DNA from: Porites lobata | Lineage: Eukaryota > Cnidaria > Anthozoa > Scleractinia > Poritidae | Assembly (NCBI GenBank): GCA_942486035.1 | Contig: CALNXK010000042.1 | Span: forward strand, 546,001-610,000 | DNA length: 64,000 nt | Direction: 5' to 3' | In this document: positions 33,633 to 45,600 of the stretch, piece after piece | Layout: the number at the start of each line of letters is the position of its first letter | How positions within the stretch are numbered: the stretch's first letter is position 1 | Program-made: the position numbers and the translations under genes | Notes under the pieces: generated by a model | Told to the model about the DNA's origin: nothing | What the model saw: the letters and a program-made list of their open reading frames with translations, nothing else | Databases searched by the model: none

Positions 33633-33707
33633 TCCCTGCTAGCAGAGGTCTCTCACGACGAGGCAAAATTTTTTGCCTCGTCGTGAGAGACCTCTGCTAG
33701 CAGGGAA
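33633..33707. mobile_element. 75-bp foldback MITE with 10-bp target duplication
   Basis: Arms of 37 bp (TTCCCTGCTAGCAGAGGTCT and onward) are perfectly complementary around a 2-base loop. CCCTGATTCT flanks at 33623-33632 and 33708-33717; the last base of the left flank overlaps the arm by one position. Confidence 0.8.
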
Positions 33708-33717
33708 CCCTGATTCT

Positions 33718-34161
33718 CTTTCTTTCTACCCAATGTAAAAGTCTGAGCTATTTTCACCACGTTTGATTAAACAGAATTGAGGGTCACTCAAGTCCACCTT
33801 GTCGGAAGGGTTTGAAGAACGAGTCATATTAGATGCTTTTATTATCTAATGATAATTAAATAAGTGACCCTGTATTCTGTAGTTAAGCCAGTGGAGGAGT
33901 TGAAAAGCACTTCTTCCATCCCCTCACTGTCCCCTGTTTAAAACAGGGAGAATGATAAACTGAATGAAAAAAACCTTAAAGTCATTTCAACGAAAGAAGA
34001 TAGTGAGGATGGTGTGGTCTGGTTATACATTTACACTGTAGATTTCAGTACTTGTTTTGTTTTAAAGCAACGTTTGCCTTACCAATGCATGAGTTCTCTT
34101 GTCTGATAAATAAGTGCAAAATAAATGCATTGAAAATAGAAAAATTTAACACCCTTTAAAC
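33718..34161. other. Unassigned spacer before unit B
   Basis: No CDC40 coding exon or other gene is seen. An AATAAA lies near 34120. Confidence 0.4.
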
Positions 34162-34378
34162 CCGCATCCGCCATCCGCAGGTATCCGGTCCGCGTTTTAC
34201 AGACACCCGATTTTTCACACGGTACTGGTTGTTTTTCAGCTTTTTATAAAATTTGTTCTCTTGTTTCAGTTATCATTGGATGGTGACTATCTTGCAAGCG
34301 TAGTGTAACGTTGTCAGACTTGTACAAACTATTCAAACCATCCCTCCCAGCGTTTCAATCATCCTTATTCTTTTACAG

Positions 34379-34422
34379 GTGGCAGGTTATGCTTGTCAGT
34401 TGAGTTTCTCTCCAGATGGAAG
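34379..34422 (+). CDS. CDC40: CDC40 exon, unit B (intact)
   Basis: 44 bases encode VAGYACQLSFSPDG plus two bases, in frame, with donor GTAGGA. It is the undamaged version of 3039-3081. No upstream CDC40 exon occurs in the spacer, so here the gene is a 3' remnant unless joined differently in the real genome. Confidence 0.85.
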
Positions 34423-34475
34423 GTAGGAATCCTGTTTATTCAACGCTTTGTTTATTGCCTGTCGTAGTTTTACAT

Positions 34476-34510
<35 letters not shown>

Positions 34511-35079
34511 TGTGGTATAAACACGACAGGGTGTTGGGAGAATTTAACGAGGATTTGCATAAATACCAACTGTGTTTAAATACTCCCACGCAAACATGCC
34601 TCTTGGCCAATCAAAGTGCGCGTTCTATCTTAGTTATTTTATAAAATTATTTGATGTTAAATCATTATTTAGTATGCACCAAGAAACGATATAATTTTCG
34701 TTTGCTAGCTTTACTTCGTTGTCGTAGGGATGCTTAACAACTTGTGCAATAACTTTTGAACCTTGAGAAATTTCAAAATCACCCTCAAAAAGTAAATAAT
34801 TCAAAACTAGACTAACTAGAGGTAATCATTGATTACCGATCTGCGTTCGTCACTTACGGAAAAATTACTGAAACGAAATCGAGTCTAAAGGAGTCTAGTT
34901 ACCCGGCTGAGGTGCCCCTGATAAAATTAATAGGGGCGGCTAATTTGTAGTCGCCCGTGATAGCGTGAAAATTTCTGCTCAAGTGTCACAGAAACACCAA
35001 ATTAGGATGCGTTCTGACGAGCGCGGACAATGCGATTATGCTAAGCTTAAAGTTTTTATTTGTATATTCTTTGCTATAG

Positions 35080-35148
35080 TTACCTAATTTCTGGCGACGC
35101 TGATGGGAAACTTTGTATCTGGGACTGGAAGTCTACAAAGATCTACAG
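35080..35148 (+). CDS. CDC40: CDC40 exon, unit B
   Basis: Copy of 3737-3805 with one silent change (GCA to GCT, Ala). Splice sites are intact. Confidence 0.87.
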
Positions 35149-35232
35149 GTATTGATAACGTTGTTGTTTGCCCTGTTCTATCCAAAAATTATTGACAAAT
35201 AACTAGAAGAGAGTTTTTGCTTTTCAACCAGA

Positions 35233-35398
35233 GGTGACCCAAGCTCGAAATATGACCATCAGCACTGTTGCGTAACGTTCAAAATATAAGGATTTGTATG
35301 AGAGAAAAAGCAATTGTTTTTTCTCTAATACAAATCCTTATATTTTGAACGTTACGCATCAGTACTGATGGTCATATTTCGAGCCTGGTCAGCGGTGG
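35233..35398. mobile_element. Foldback MITE, unit B copy
   Basis: Copy of 3890-4055 with the same TTCAACCAGA flanks (35223-35232, 35399-35408). Confidence 0.75.
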
Positions 35399-35857
35399 TT
35401 CAACCAGACAGCTAGTAAATGACAATCTTACTTTTGAAACTTTTTTCGAATTTTGTTATTTGTTCTTTCTTTCATACGAAGATATTATTTTTGGCCGAGT
35501 GATTCATACAAGTTTATTCTGAGTCCCACTCGAAGACGATTCGTAGACTTCTTATGGTGGTCACAGAAATATTAGTTTCCAGGGGTTTGGGGGTGGGTGA
35601 AATTACAGTTTTAAGTTTTTGGACCAAAATAAGTTAACCAGCTTTATCTTATGCATAACATTGGTAGATAATGCTTTGTCTTTGGTAAGGCTGACCATGT
35701 TTTGCTGGCAAATGTCAGTGGGATTGGGGGGGGGGGTTGAGATCCTGTGTTTGAAATTTAGGAAATTTTAAGGGGATTATATTCCGACTTTCACACTCCT
35801 CTGTACCTTACTTCTGCTCTGCTTACTAACGCAATATTTGTCGATTTTCCTGAATAG

Positions 35858-35966
35858 TAAGTTCAAAGCGCATGACGCGGTATGCATCGCCTGCCTGTGG
35901 CATCCTCACGAGACATCAAAGGTGGTAACCTGTGGCTGGGATGGACTCATAAAGTACTGGGACTGA
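35858..35966 (+). CDS. CDC40: CDC40 terminal exon, unit B
   Basis: Copy of 4513-4621 ending GWDGLIKYWD-TGA. It has one silent change (GCA to GCG). Confidence 0.9.
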
Positions 35967-36569
35967 GTGATAACGGCATTTGTTTATGTGATGTCATCCA
36001 AGCAAAAACTAATGGGCACATCCAGGGCTCTTATATCGGTCGTCTAATTAAAACGTTGGATGATTTTTGAGATCGTTGCTTGGTGTTCAGTTGGGACATT
36101 TTCGTCATGGCAGAAGGAATTGAAAGATTTTATTATTAGCAGGGTTATGGGCTCCTGGTATTAGTATATTCGTCATCTAATCCAATAAAATGAAGCAAGA
36201 ATTGAAAGCTCTCAGTAGTCCGAAACATGTAGAAAGAGTCCCCAAATTTCATTCTGCATACCAACACAAGTAATTTTTGTTTGTTTTGTGATGCGTGCTG
36301 TCGAGTTAACTACACCGTGCATAGCATTTGACGTGGAATAAAACTCAGTTTTAGAAAACTCACCCTCGATTTCTGGTGGCGAACCTTTCGTTAACGCTCT
36401 ACTGAAAGAAATCACGAGTGCGCCATATTGTTTGTTACATAATTATATGTTTTCTGTACAGTGTATAGTGCAAATCTGGGGATATACTGGTCTTTTTTAT
36501 TCATATTGGAGTCGGTATTGGAATATGTAGTTGAAGGATGTACTTTGCGGCTTGTAAAATGTAAATAAA
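35967..36569 (+). other. CDC40 3' UTR, unit B
   Basis: Candidate AATAAA signals lie at 36184-36189 and 36564-36569. Confidence 0.5.
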
Positions 36570-36912
36570 ACTTGATTTTTCTCTTTCTGGTTTTTTGCTA
36601 TTTTTATACTTGTTTTATTAAGCTCTATCAGTTCGGTTTTTTTCTCGGGGCGGCGCAAAAGTTATCCGGTATACTGTGAACATAACTTTAGTGTCGTCAC
36701 AAGGGGACTCTTGCCCTGGTAATAATTGCCATCCCTCAATTGGTCAAAGTTATACATATGTGTTTCTAAACAAACGCATTAGAGGAAAATTTGAAAAGGC
36801 TTTAATTAAAGGTGAATGTTGATTGCGACTTTTCCTCCTTCTGGGATAAGAAATCCAGTTTAGAAGCATTTGGTCAATTCCAAAGAACTATCTATGAGCT
36901 AGTGATAGCTAA

Positions 36913-37152
36913 GCACGAAAAATTAGATTTATACAAATTTGCTCATGGCAAATATGGTGCAAAAAAGGTCCAAACTACGATCAAATGAAGGGCAAAGATG
37001 GTAACTACCCCTTTTGCCCCCGAATTTACAACCCGATGTAAACTGGATTGCAAACACAGTATTTACCATCTTTGCCTTTGATTTCCTCGTGGTTTGCACT
37101 TTTTTGCACCATGTTTACCATGAGCAAATTTTGTGAATCTACTTTTTCGTGC
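36913..37152. mobile_element. Inverted-repeat element, unit B copy
   Basis: Copy of 5568-5807. Confidence 0.55.
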
Positions 37153-37289
37153 ATTATAAACTTGGCGCAGTTATGAGTCCGAACTCGCCAGTTTCTTGCC
37201 CCGGATACACATACATGCATACTTTATTGTTTCCTCCCCAAAGTTGCTTGTCAGGAACAATAATTATTTACAAGCATTACATAGAGGAT

Positions 37290-37425
37290 ATTACACGGTG
37301 GCGCGAAGATATGAATTTTATTTTCGAGTGGCAAAACAATATTTTACTCACTCGCTGCGCTCGTTCGTAAAATGTTGTTTTTGCCACGAGAAAATAAAAT
37401 TCATATCTTCAAGCCGACGTGTAAT
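37290..37425. repeat. 136-bp hairpin, unit B copy
   Basis: Copy of 5945-6080 with several paired and unpaired changes in the arms. Confidence 0.6.
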
Positions 37426-38111
37426 GTTCTTTTTATTATATAGACAAAAAGACATCGATAAAATAATAGATTTTTATTCGCCAAAAAGAAATTGTGACGG
37501 CTCAAATTTACAGTACAGCAATATAAGACATTGTTTACAATAATCTTGAGAAATAACACTGAGCTGAATAAAGCTCTACAATGACAAAATATAAGCAAAG
37601 CTTTGAAAAATGTGTGATTAAAATTCAAAGGACGCAAGACGCCTACAAATTTTGGAGGGAAATTACCGAAATTACGTCATCGATAAACTCACGTGTGAGA
37701 TTATGGAAAATACACCACTGGGGTCCCGGATGTAGTTTTTATGAATTTTACGAGTGGTATATTTTCCAGTAAAACACTCGTGTCTATATAATAAATTTCA
37801 TTACATTTCAATAACTATAAGAGACGTTTAAAAATGTGATCAGGCTCTAAATTGTTCCAAAGCTTAATTGTCCTGTAATAAAAAGTGCTCTGTCCCGAGG
37901 CTGTTTGAAAAGAGGGATGTTTAGCTTTTGGCTACTCCGAGTTGTTCGTTTGCTAACTCGCTCACGGGTAATAATTGAGATATAAGATATTCAGGGGCTT
38001 AACAGGTCATGCATTTGAAGGCCTTTTAAAATAGCTTGGTGATAGAGTGGTCCTTAACAGACGATCAAGACAGGCTTTTTAAGAGGGGTGTTGCAGGATC
38101 ATATTTTTTCA

Positions 38112-39144
38112 CACCGTTGGCGATTCGGCAAGCAAAGTTTTGAACAGCATGCAATTTCTAACATACTTATTTGTGATATTTATCCAAAGATGCGAGCAGT
38201 AGTATATTTTTGCTCAAAACCATGCAAGGCATGTATTACGGTTAACAACGTATTTTTGTCTAAGCAATGTTTCACACAGTTACTTGTAATTTGCGCTAGT
38301 CGTCGTGCGATACATTCCGACACTGTGGTCGTTATATTGTTATCAAATGTTAAGTTCGGATCCAAAATTACGCCGAGATCTCTCGCTGACTGCACTGGGG
38401 AGATGTCCTTTCCCAAAAAAGACAAATGACACTCATGGCGCTTAGAGGTCATTTGTCGGCTCCCGCAAACCTGAATTATCTTGTCTGGATTTAGTAGTAG
38501 CCGATTTCCGAAGCGCGAGTTGCTCACCTGCAGTAGATCTTCATTCATTTTTTGGACAATCCGTTGGGAGAAGTGTTAATTGAAAGAAACAAACAATTTT
38601 GTATCGTCTACATAACATTCCCTAGAGCAATGCCTTGGAACTTCAGGTAGATCATTTACGTGTATGCTAAATAATAGGGGGCCTAGAATACTGCCACGAG
38701 GAACGCCACATTCAACTGGAAGAGGATCAGAAACGGAACTATGAACTCGTACAACATGATATCTATTTGTGAGGTAGCTGTTAAACCATTTTAACTCGCT
38801 GGGGCCTGTTTCTCGAAAGTCCCGATAATTAACGGGCCCGCAAAACTGTTGTTGTTTACATGCAAGGTAGAAGTTTCAGTATTTTTGCATCTAGCATGAT
38901 AAAACTATCAGTCAATGAAACAGAAAGGAGTAGTTTGCTAGTCAGAACCCGCGCTCTTATTCTTTATATTTCGATTTGAAAATTTGATTTCGGACCCGAA
39001 ACGTTACCGGGGCCTTCGAGAAACGAGCCCCTGGTCAAGGCGCCTTTACTCAGATCTAAAAGTACGCAGGCAGTTAATTTCTCATCATCAATTCCTTTGA
39101 GAAATACATCAGTTGTATGAATTAAAGATGTTTCAGTAGAGAAC
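38112..39144 (-). pseudogene. LINE reverse transcriptase fragment, unit B copy
   Basis: Copy of 6764-7795. After YVDD this copy keeps the frame (one A fewer) but then meets TAA. A 4-base difference (TGCA) after HAL shifts the C-terminal part. Confidence 0.78.
38801..39031. mobile_element. MITE in LINE, unit B copy
   Basis: Copy of 7452-7682. Confidence 0.7.
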
Positions 39145-39754
39145 CATCCACCACTTTTTAATCAATTTAAATTTGAAGGTAATAATGGAGGTTTCATAAT
39201 AAATAAGAGGAAAAAAGCATTGACAACATGAGGAGGCTTTTCTTTTCATTTTTAGTCTCATGTGCAAATTGTTTTTTCTATTTATAAAACCAAGGTGTCC
39301 AGTCAGCGTTTTCATCTCTGTAATGTTTGGTCTCATAAGTTCAGATTATTGAACAATTCTTCGTTTCAAAAACCTGTTTCCCTTATTTAAAAACCTGATT
39401 GTTGAAAAAATAATTACCAGCCAAATATATCGTTAAACATCAGTAACATGTCAAAACATGGATCAGTGTGTTATAACGCCAAAGCCACCATGCTTCAGGG
39501 TTATTGACAAATTCGTAAGCAATCCGATATAACTGTGTACTTAAAAAATGGGCTGTAAAAATTGGGAGATAAAACCAAGGTTTCGAAGAAAAAGGTACAT
39601 TGGTATCTTCAGTTTCATTGTTTCGTGAAAAAAAAGTCGCCAGAATTGTTATTACATAAAAAGGGTTTACTAAGAAAGTAGACAAAGTAAATTTTGTGTG
39701 ACTTAATACCCCACACCTGAAAGATACAAGCAAAATGCCTCTCATACCCCCACC

Positions 39755-39926
39755 TCATAAACACACAGCGTCTGCTAGCTAATTTCCTTCTAATAAACAC
39801 AAAACGTCTGGTAGCTAATTTCCTCCTAATAAACAAGAAGCGTCTGCCAGCTCATTTCCTCCTAATAAACACAAAGCGTCTACTAGCTACTTTCCTCCTA
39901 ATAAACACAAAGCGTTTCCTAGCTGT
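39755..39926 (+). repeat. 36-bp tandem repeat, unit B copy
   Basis: Copy of 8408-8580 with the same unit number. Confidence 0.8.
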
Positions 39927-42078
39927 TAGTTTGGCTACGAAAAGCCTGTCCCGTGATTTTGCCTTGGATCCGTGGAACTTTCATTCCGCAGAACTGCAAC
40001 GAGAAGAAAAAAATTAATGATATTAATGGTGCAGATCAGCTTTCCTCACAAGTATAGACAAAATAGATCTGTAGTGTGTAAGTCTACCGACAGGTCTGTA
40101 TGTATAAAATGGTCTAGAGTTCAAGCTTCGCGAACATTTTCCCATCAGCGATGTTAACATCGTCAAATCGCTGTTTGTTGACTGCAAGAAAAGCCCGTTA
40201 CACGAGACAACATGTAAGATTTACTAAGGAAAACTAGCATTTTATCGTGCAACCGATTTGCAGATCAATTTTAACGGTGAAACGACTGAGTAATGACAAA
40301 GGGTTTGGGGAATTTAAAAAAAAAACCTTAACGGATTTGGTTCTGATTATCCGGCTAGATTCAAAATAAATTAGACAGACAAATATAAGGGTCCAGTGAG
40401 TGAGTTCGGGCATCCATGTAAAAATTTCAAATGAACAAACTTCACCTAATAAATCACAGTTATACACATTTAAGTTTCTTCTATTTTTTTCATCGTACAT
40501 AATTGTACTTCCTCCATAACAAAAAACCGTTCACCTTTTTTTGCTCCGCCTTTCCTATGGAAACGCCCGAGCAAAAATGAAAAGTGTTTAAAATGTTGCA
40601 CTGAACTATCGTGAGCCACTCCAATTAAGTTCGTTCCTTTTTCTTTTTATTCCTTAGATTGTTAATATCATTTGTGAAAACATTCAACTGAACTAATAAA
40701 CAAGTGGACATTGAAATTTGTGGTACGAGGCCTCCTGCTGATCGTGCAAAGTTGACTAGTTTAAATGACCACAAAACTATAATAACTTGTTTGCTTATTT
40801 ATCTGAATACTTACATAATCAAACGTGGCTGCTTTTTCGTGGCACATCACAGCCAGATTATTTCACTCCTGGAAATATATCATTGAGAAGTAAATGAGAC
40901 TCTTATCCACTTAAATCAAAATTCTTACTCTGACTCTTGAATTCTTTACTCTCATTTCAACATGAAGTTAGCTTGTTCTAGCCGTTCAGATATTAGAGCG
41001 CGGGAGAAGAATTCACGAAGAAAAAAAAAACAGGGGAGACCTAGAGGAGAGAGCGTTCCCCCGCCCTCGTTTTCCCGGAGTACAATTTAACTCGCTCTAC
41101 ACCATCTGTCCGCCGCGCTCTACTATATGTGAATCGCCTGCAACAGGCTAACATGAAGTCGATAAAAATGCCTGCGGGCAAAAGGCTCGAGCGGGTAAGA
41201 TCAGCCTATCTTGCCTGTTTTTTTTTTTTAGATACCCTTTTTGCTAAGGACCAAAATCTCCCTTGCTTAGAGCCTGTTTCGTGTGCCTCTAAAAGGTTTT
41301 GTTTCTATAGGTGGCGCAACTTGACATATCTGTTGTAAAGCTTATTCTGTATGGTAAGCTTTACCATACTTACCATACTATGTTTGAATAACCTAGATTT
41401 CACTCTTAAGTCATACTCCCTCTGCAAATGAGATAAACTTCCCTTGAAAGGTTAAGTCATTTAAAAGTTATCACCTACACGGAAGCTTAAGGGTCTTGGC
41501 ACAGTGAGCCCAGTCACAAAGGAAATATATCTGATCTTTATATCACAGAGGGAATAACATTTAGGTAGGCTCCTGATGGTTATGAAATTTTACCTACTTT
41601 TTACTGCCATCGAGTAGTTTTTCCTTTTTCTTTGCCCTCCTTCATGGAAGAAGAAAGAAAAAGTGAGTAAACTGACCAATAACTTTGAAGTAAACATCCT
41701 GATTGTCCCCAGGTTTACATGCTCATTAAACGATTTGGAACTACTAGTTTTTTATATGTGATTGGTGTTGCTACGTCACTGAGGGGCCTGTTTATCACTA
41801 ATCAAGGTAGCTTTCTGGCCCGATGCCAAATATCCCAAGAGATATAAAATTGAATTTAAAGAAAAGAAGGGAGCATCCTGCAGAGGATCTATATACCGAG
41901 CTAGGATCTCCAGCCAGGACTCGACGCAGGAGTCAACAGTTTTTCGCTTTCCCGCCATTTTCACCTCCTGCAAGTCACGTGAACATTAAGAGGAAGGTTT
42001 TCGTGGCAATCATGGAAGGTTAGCTCGAGTTTTGGTTAGGGTTAGGACGTTACCGGTCCTTTTTGTCTTATTTTTTCG

Positions 42079-42079
<1 letters not shown>
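39927..42079. other. Unassigned intergenic, unit B
   Basis: Counterpart of 8581-10727, with nothing further recognised. Confidence 0.35.
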
Positions 42080-42128
<49 letters not shown>

Positions 42129-42143
42129 TTTATTTATTTATTT
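42080..42143 (+). repeat. (TTA)n microsatellite, unit B
   Basis: Expanded by about 20 bp relative to unit A. Confidence 0.9.
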
Positions 42144-42513
42144 TTTTGCTTTTAGAAAAATTAGAAAAGTCTTAACTGGAGTCCTGGCTCAAGTTCTGGC
42201 TTTGATGTTAGTTTATCTCGATGCCAACAACAGCATTTTGTTTTCGGTTAAGTGAAGGCTTTATCATCTTACCTGGAAAACTATTGAAAGGTCGATTTTG
42301 AATGTCAACAAAGTGGACGTGAAACAACTTTTTAGGTCTTTTGGTTACCTAGGGCCAATTTTACCAATCGTGCAATTCACAAATGTGTTCATATTTTTGT
42401 GTCCAGAACAATAGAGAATGAGACCCCAGGGTAAAGACACTGCTATTTCTTCTGCTACCACTTCAAGTACTATAACCGTGGGAAGAGGTGGAATCATGAG
42501 TTGAAAAACTTAC

Positions 42514-42601
42514 TTCTTAAACCAAATGACTAAGACAATAATCAGGAGAAACAGGAGCAAAATAACCAGCAATGGAATGAGAACATTGATAACTTTAAAA
42601 C
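42514..42601 (-). CDS. Transmembrane exon, unit B
   Basis: Copy of 11142-11229; the helix is unchanged. Confidence 0.8.
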
Positions 42602-45600
42602 CTGTGAAGACAAAAAGTAGAAAGAGATAAACCTAAACGGGTATAGCTTTCGATAAATATTGAACCACAAAATTCAAAACGGTCGCAACGGAAAACAAAT
42701 CTCAAACAAATGTGATTTTTTTTGCGTTCTTATAAGCTCCAAACAATAAAAAAAGTCTAATCTGTGTGAGAGCCACCTCTTTATCGCGTTCACCTTGGCT
42801 TATTCATGGTGATCATAATCCCTCGGCGAGCTCCAGAATGTTTCCTATTGAGCACTCTGATGACGTCAATAAACTATACCTCGAGTTATTGTGAGCTTAG
42901 TAATCCTTCCAAGACGTCTCCTGAGTGCATCCATAACTCAACAGTACAAGGTTAAGCGTTTACCATGCGTTTTGTAACGTAAATTTAGGAGAAAACTTTT
43001 AAATTTTTAAATCGATAATGGGAAAAAGAGGTGAGTGTTGTTACGTTATTGTTATCTCCGCGAGCTGTGCGGGCTATGGCCTGTGTAGATCATTCATTAA
43101 GAAAAATTAAAAGATACTTCTAGATTATTAATCAGAACGTAACTTAACAATACATAGCCTAAATAGAGCATGCGTTTTACTGTTTTTAGAAGTAGAGCGT
43201 GTTTCACGTTAGATTTGTGACAAACAACGTCAGCCTCCACTAGTAAACTATGGCAACACGTCAATGAAAAATTCAAAACTCAACGTTTCGGACGCCAGTA
43301 GACTGCTTTTTTTAACCGACTTTCTAAAGTTTTAAGGACTCAAAACATGGTTCGAGTTATCAAGGGTAAAATTATATAGAAATGATCGGAGGGAAAACAA
43401 AAACCACTTCGAGTTAACGGGAGGTTCGAGTTATCGAGGATTCAAGTTACCGAGGGTAAACTTACAGTAAATGTATGACGGAAATCCAGGGGAAATCGAT
43501 TTTGGTTCGATTTGACATTTCTACAATTAAATGTGATTAAAATGTTTACTGTGCAGTACTCCCGGCCATTTTCTTCCAGCTCCCAATAACTCGAACTTTT
43601 TTCGATTTTCATTGAAGGCTCGAGTTATCGAAAGTCGACTGTAAATAAATTACCAGGAAAATGGAAAGCCGACACAGTTCTTGCCTTGCAAACAACAGTG
43701 AACGCTCTGCGGTTTGGCGAGTGCATTTCGGACCCGTGATTGGGTAGAAATAACGTATATTCCTGGCATATTTCAGATGTTCTCGTTTTTCCCTGTCGCA
43801 CTGTAAACGTTTAGTTAAACACGGTTTAAAATTGCTTTCTTCATAAAAACTGGTCACTGACTTACGTGTGAGTTGATTGCAGTTTAGTGCAAATTGCAAG
43901 ACATGTTGAATTTCATTTAAAGTAAAAACCTATATTCCAGTGTTTCGTGTCTGTTTTTCATTAAAACCCGGTTTGATTGGATATGTTTAGTCGGTGTAAA
44001 TGGTGTATATCAAGAGTTCTCAATGATTCTAACTCAGTATGGACGCCACGGGAACGTTTTTCAACATCTTTCATTAACCGATGGGATCAAGAGTTGATCC
44101 ACACCACATTCCTTGATTTGGCATGTGAGCATTCAAATTGGGAACGACAGTCATTGTTTATTGCTCTTTTTTTGGGTTCGTGCCCTTTTGAGTTTTATCA
44201 GGAGCCTCCTGGTTTACCCCAAGTAATATTGCTCGAGTCATGTTCTTTTTGCCGGAAAGATTTCAAAATGCTTGACTGCTGAAGGGGCCCCCACCCCTAC
44301 TCCGGAACCGCACACCCCCTAAAAGAAGTATTTAAAGACCATAATAATCACCTTTTGGTTTGCTTTGTTTATTGGCGTCTTTTTCACCCTCCGTAAGGGG
44401 CCTGGGGACAGAAGTAGGGACAGGTGTCATTCCTGGCTCCTTGTAAGAAGGTGTCACCGTAACCGTTGGCTCTGTTCTCGGAGATGAAGTTATCGCCATG
44501 GAGACCAATGTGCTAGGATATGAAGTCACTTTCAGGATCGAAGAGGTTTCGATTACATACTTCTTCTCAGAAAGAGCTGAAAAAAAATTATTTCGATAAA
44601 TAATGCGTCTCTTATTGAGTTTGTAAGCTGATCATTAGGTCTAATACCTGCAGCTATACCTGTCACTTAAGGCTCGCTTCGGAGATGCTCATGTACCTAC
44701 AAGCTATTTGTTCAACTTCAAAAACTTTTTATTAAATTACTTTCTTACTTGTAGCCCCTCTCGGATGGCGTCTTTACGATTCCGTTTCTATCCTTAGGAG
44801 CACTGACGTAGATTGTGCAGGAGATCGCGGTAAGTGTGGTACGACAAAATAGGAAATTGATTGTAAAGGACGTAACTGATGGGATGTTTAATATGCCCCC
44901 CTGAATATGCCAGATCTGAAGATATTATTTCCAGGCCCTTATTCAACTCTCCCAAAGAGCAGGTCAGAATTAAGTTTGCTTATCCGACAGACATGTCTTG
45001 TCGATAATTAATAGTTGTATTTTTAAGTCAACAAAAGTAAAGAATCGAGAAAAACCTATTAATAAATCTTTAAATTTGTTGGTGAATTAACTACCCATTT
45101 TGTAACTTTTCGGACCCGAAATGTTTTCGGGACTTTTGAGATAGGTTTTGGAGAAATTGACATGGTGAATGCAAAGAAAGCAACGTCTTACCTTTCGTAC
45201 GTTGTGAAGTTACAACGCTATTGCTGACTGATGTGATTTTAACGTTACTACCTGACAAAAGCATATTTAGTTAACATGAGATGATGTTTTTTCGTCGCAT
45301 TTATTTCTGTATTATATTCTTTCTATTTTTTTCCGTGATGGACAAAATAGTCAAGGTCTTTTAAAGGTAGCCCAGAACGACAAAAAAAAACCTCAAAACC
45401 TTTCTGTCGCTCAAACTAGTCTACTGAGTTGAAATGGCGGTCCTTCTTATTGTTGTTATTAAGAACCTCGTTCCTGTGTTGACGAGGATAATATATCAGC
45501 GAGTTATTTTCCGTGGACGTTATTGATCTTGGGTCTCCGTTTTGTCTGGTCTTCCCCAAGGAAATGTGTTGGGACCCGTTTTATTCCTGCAATCACGTAA

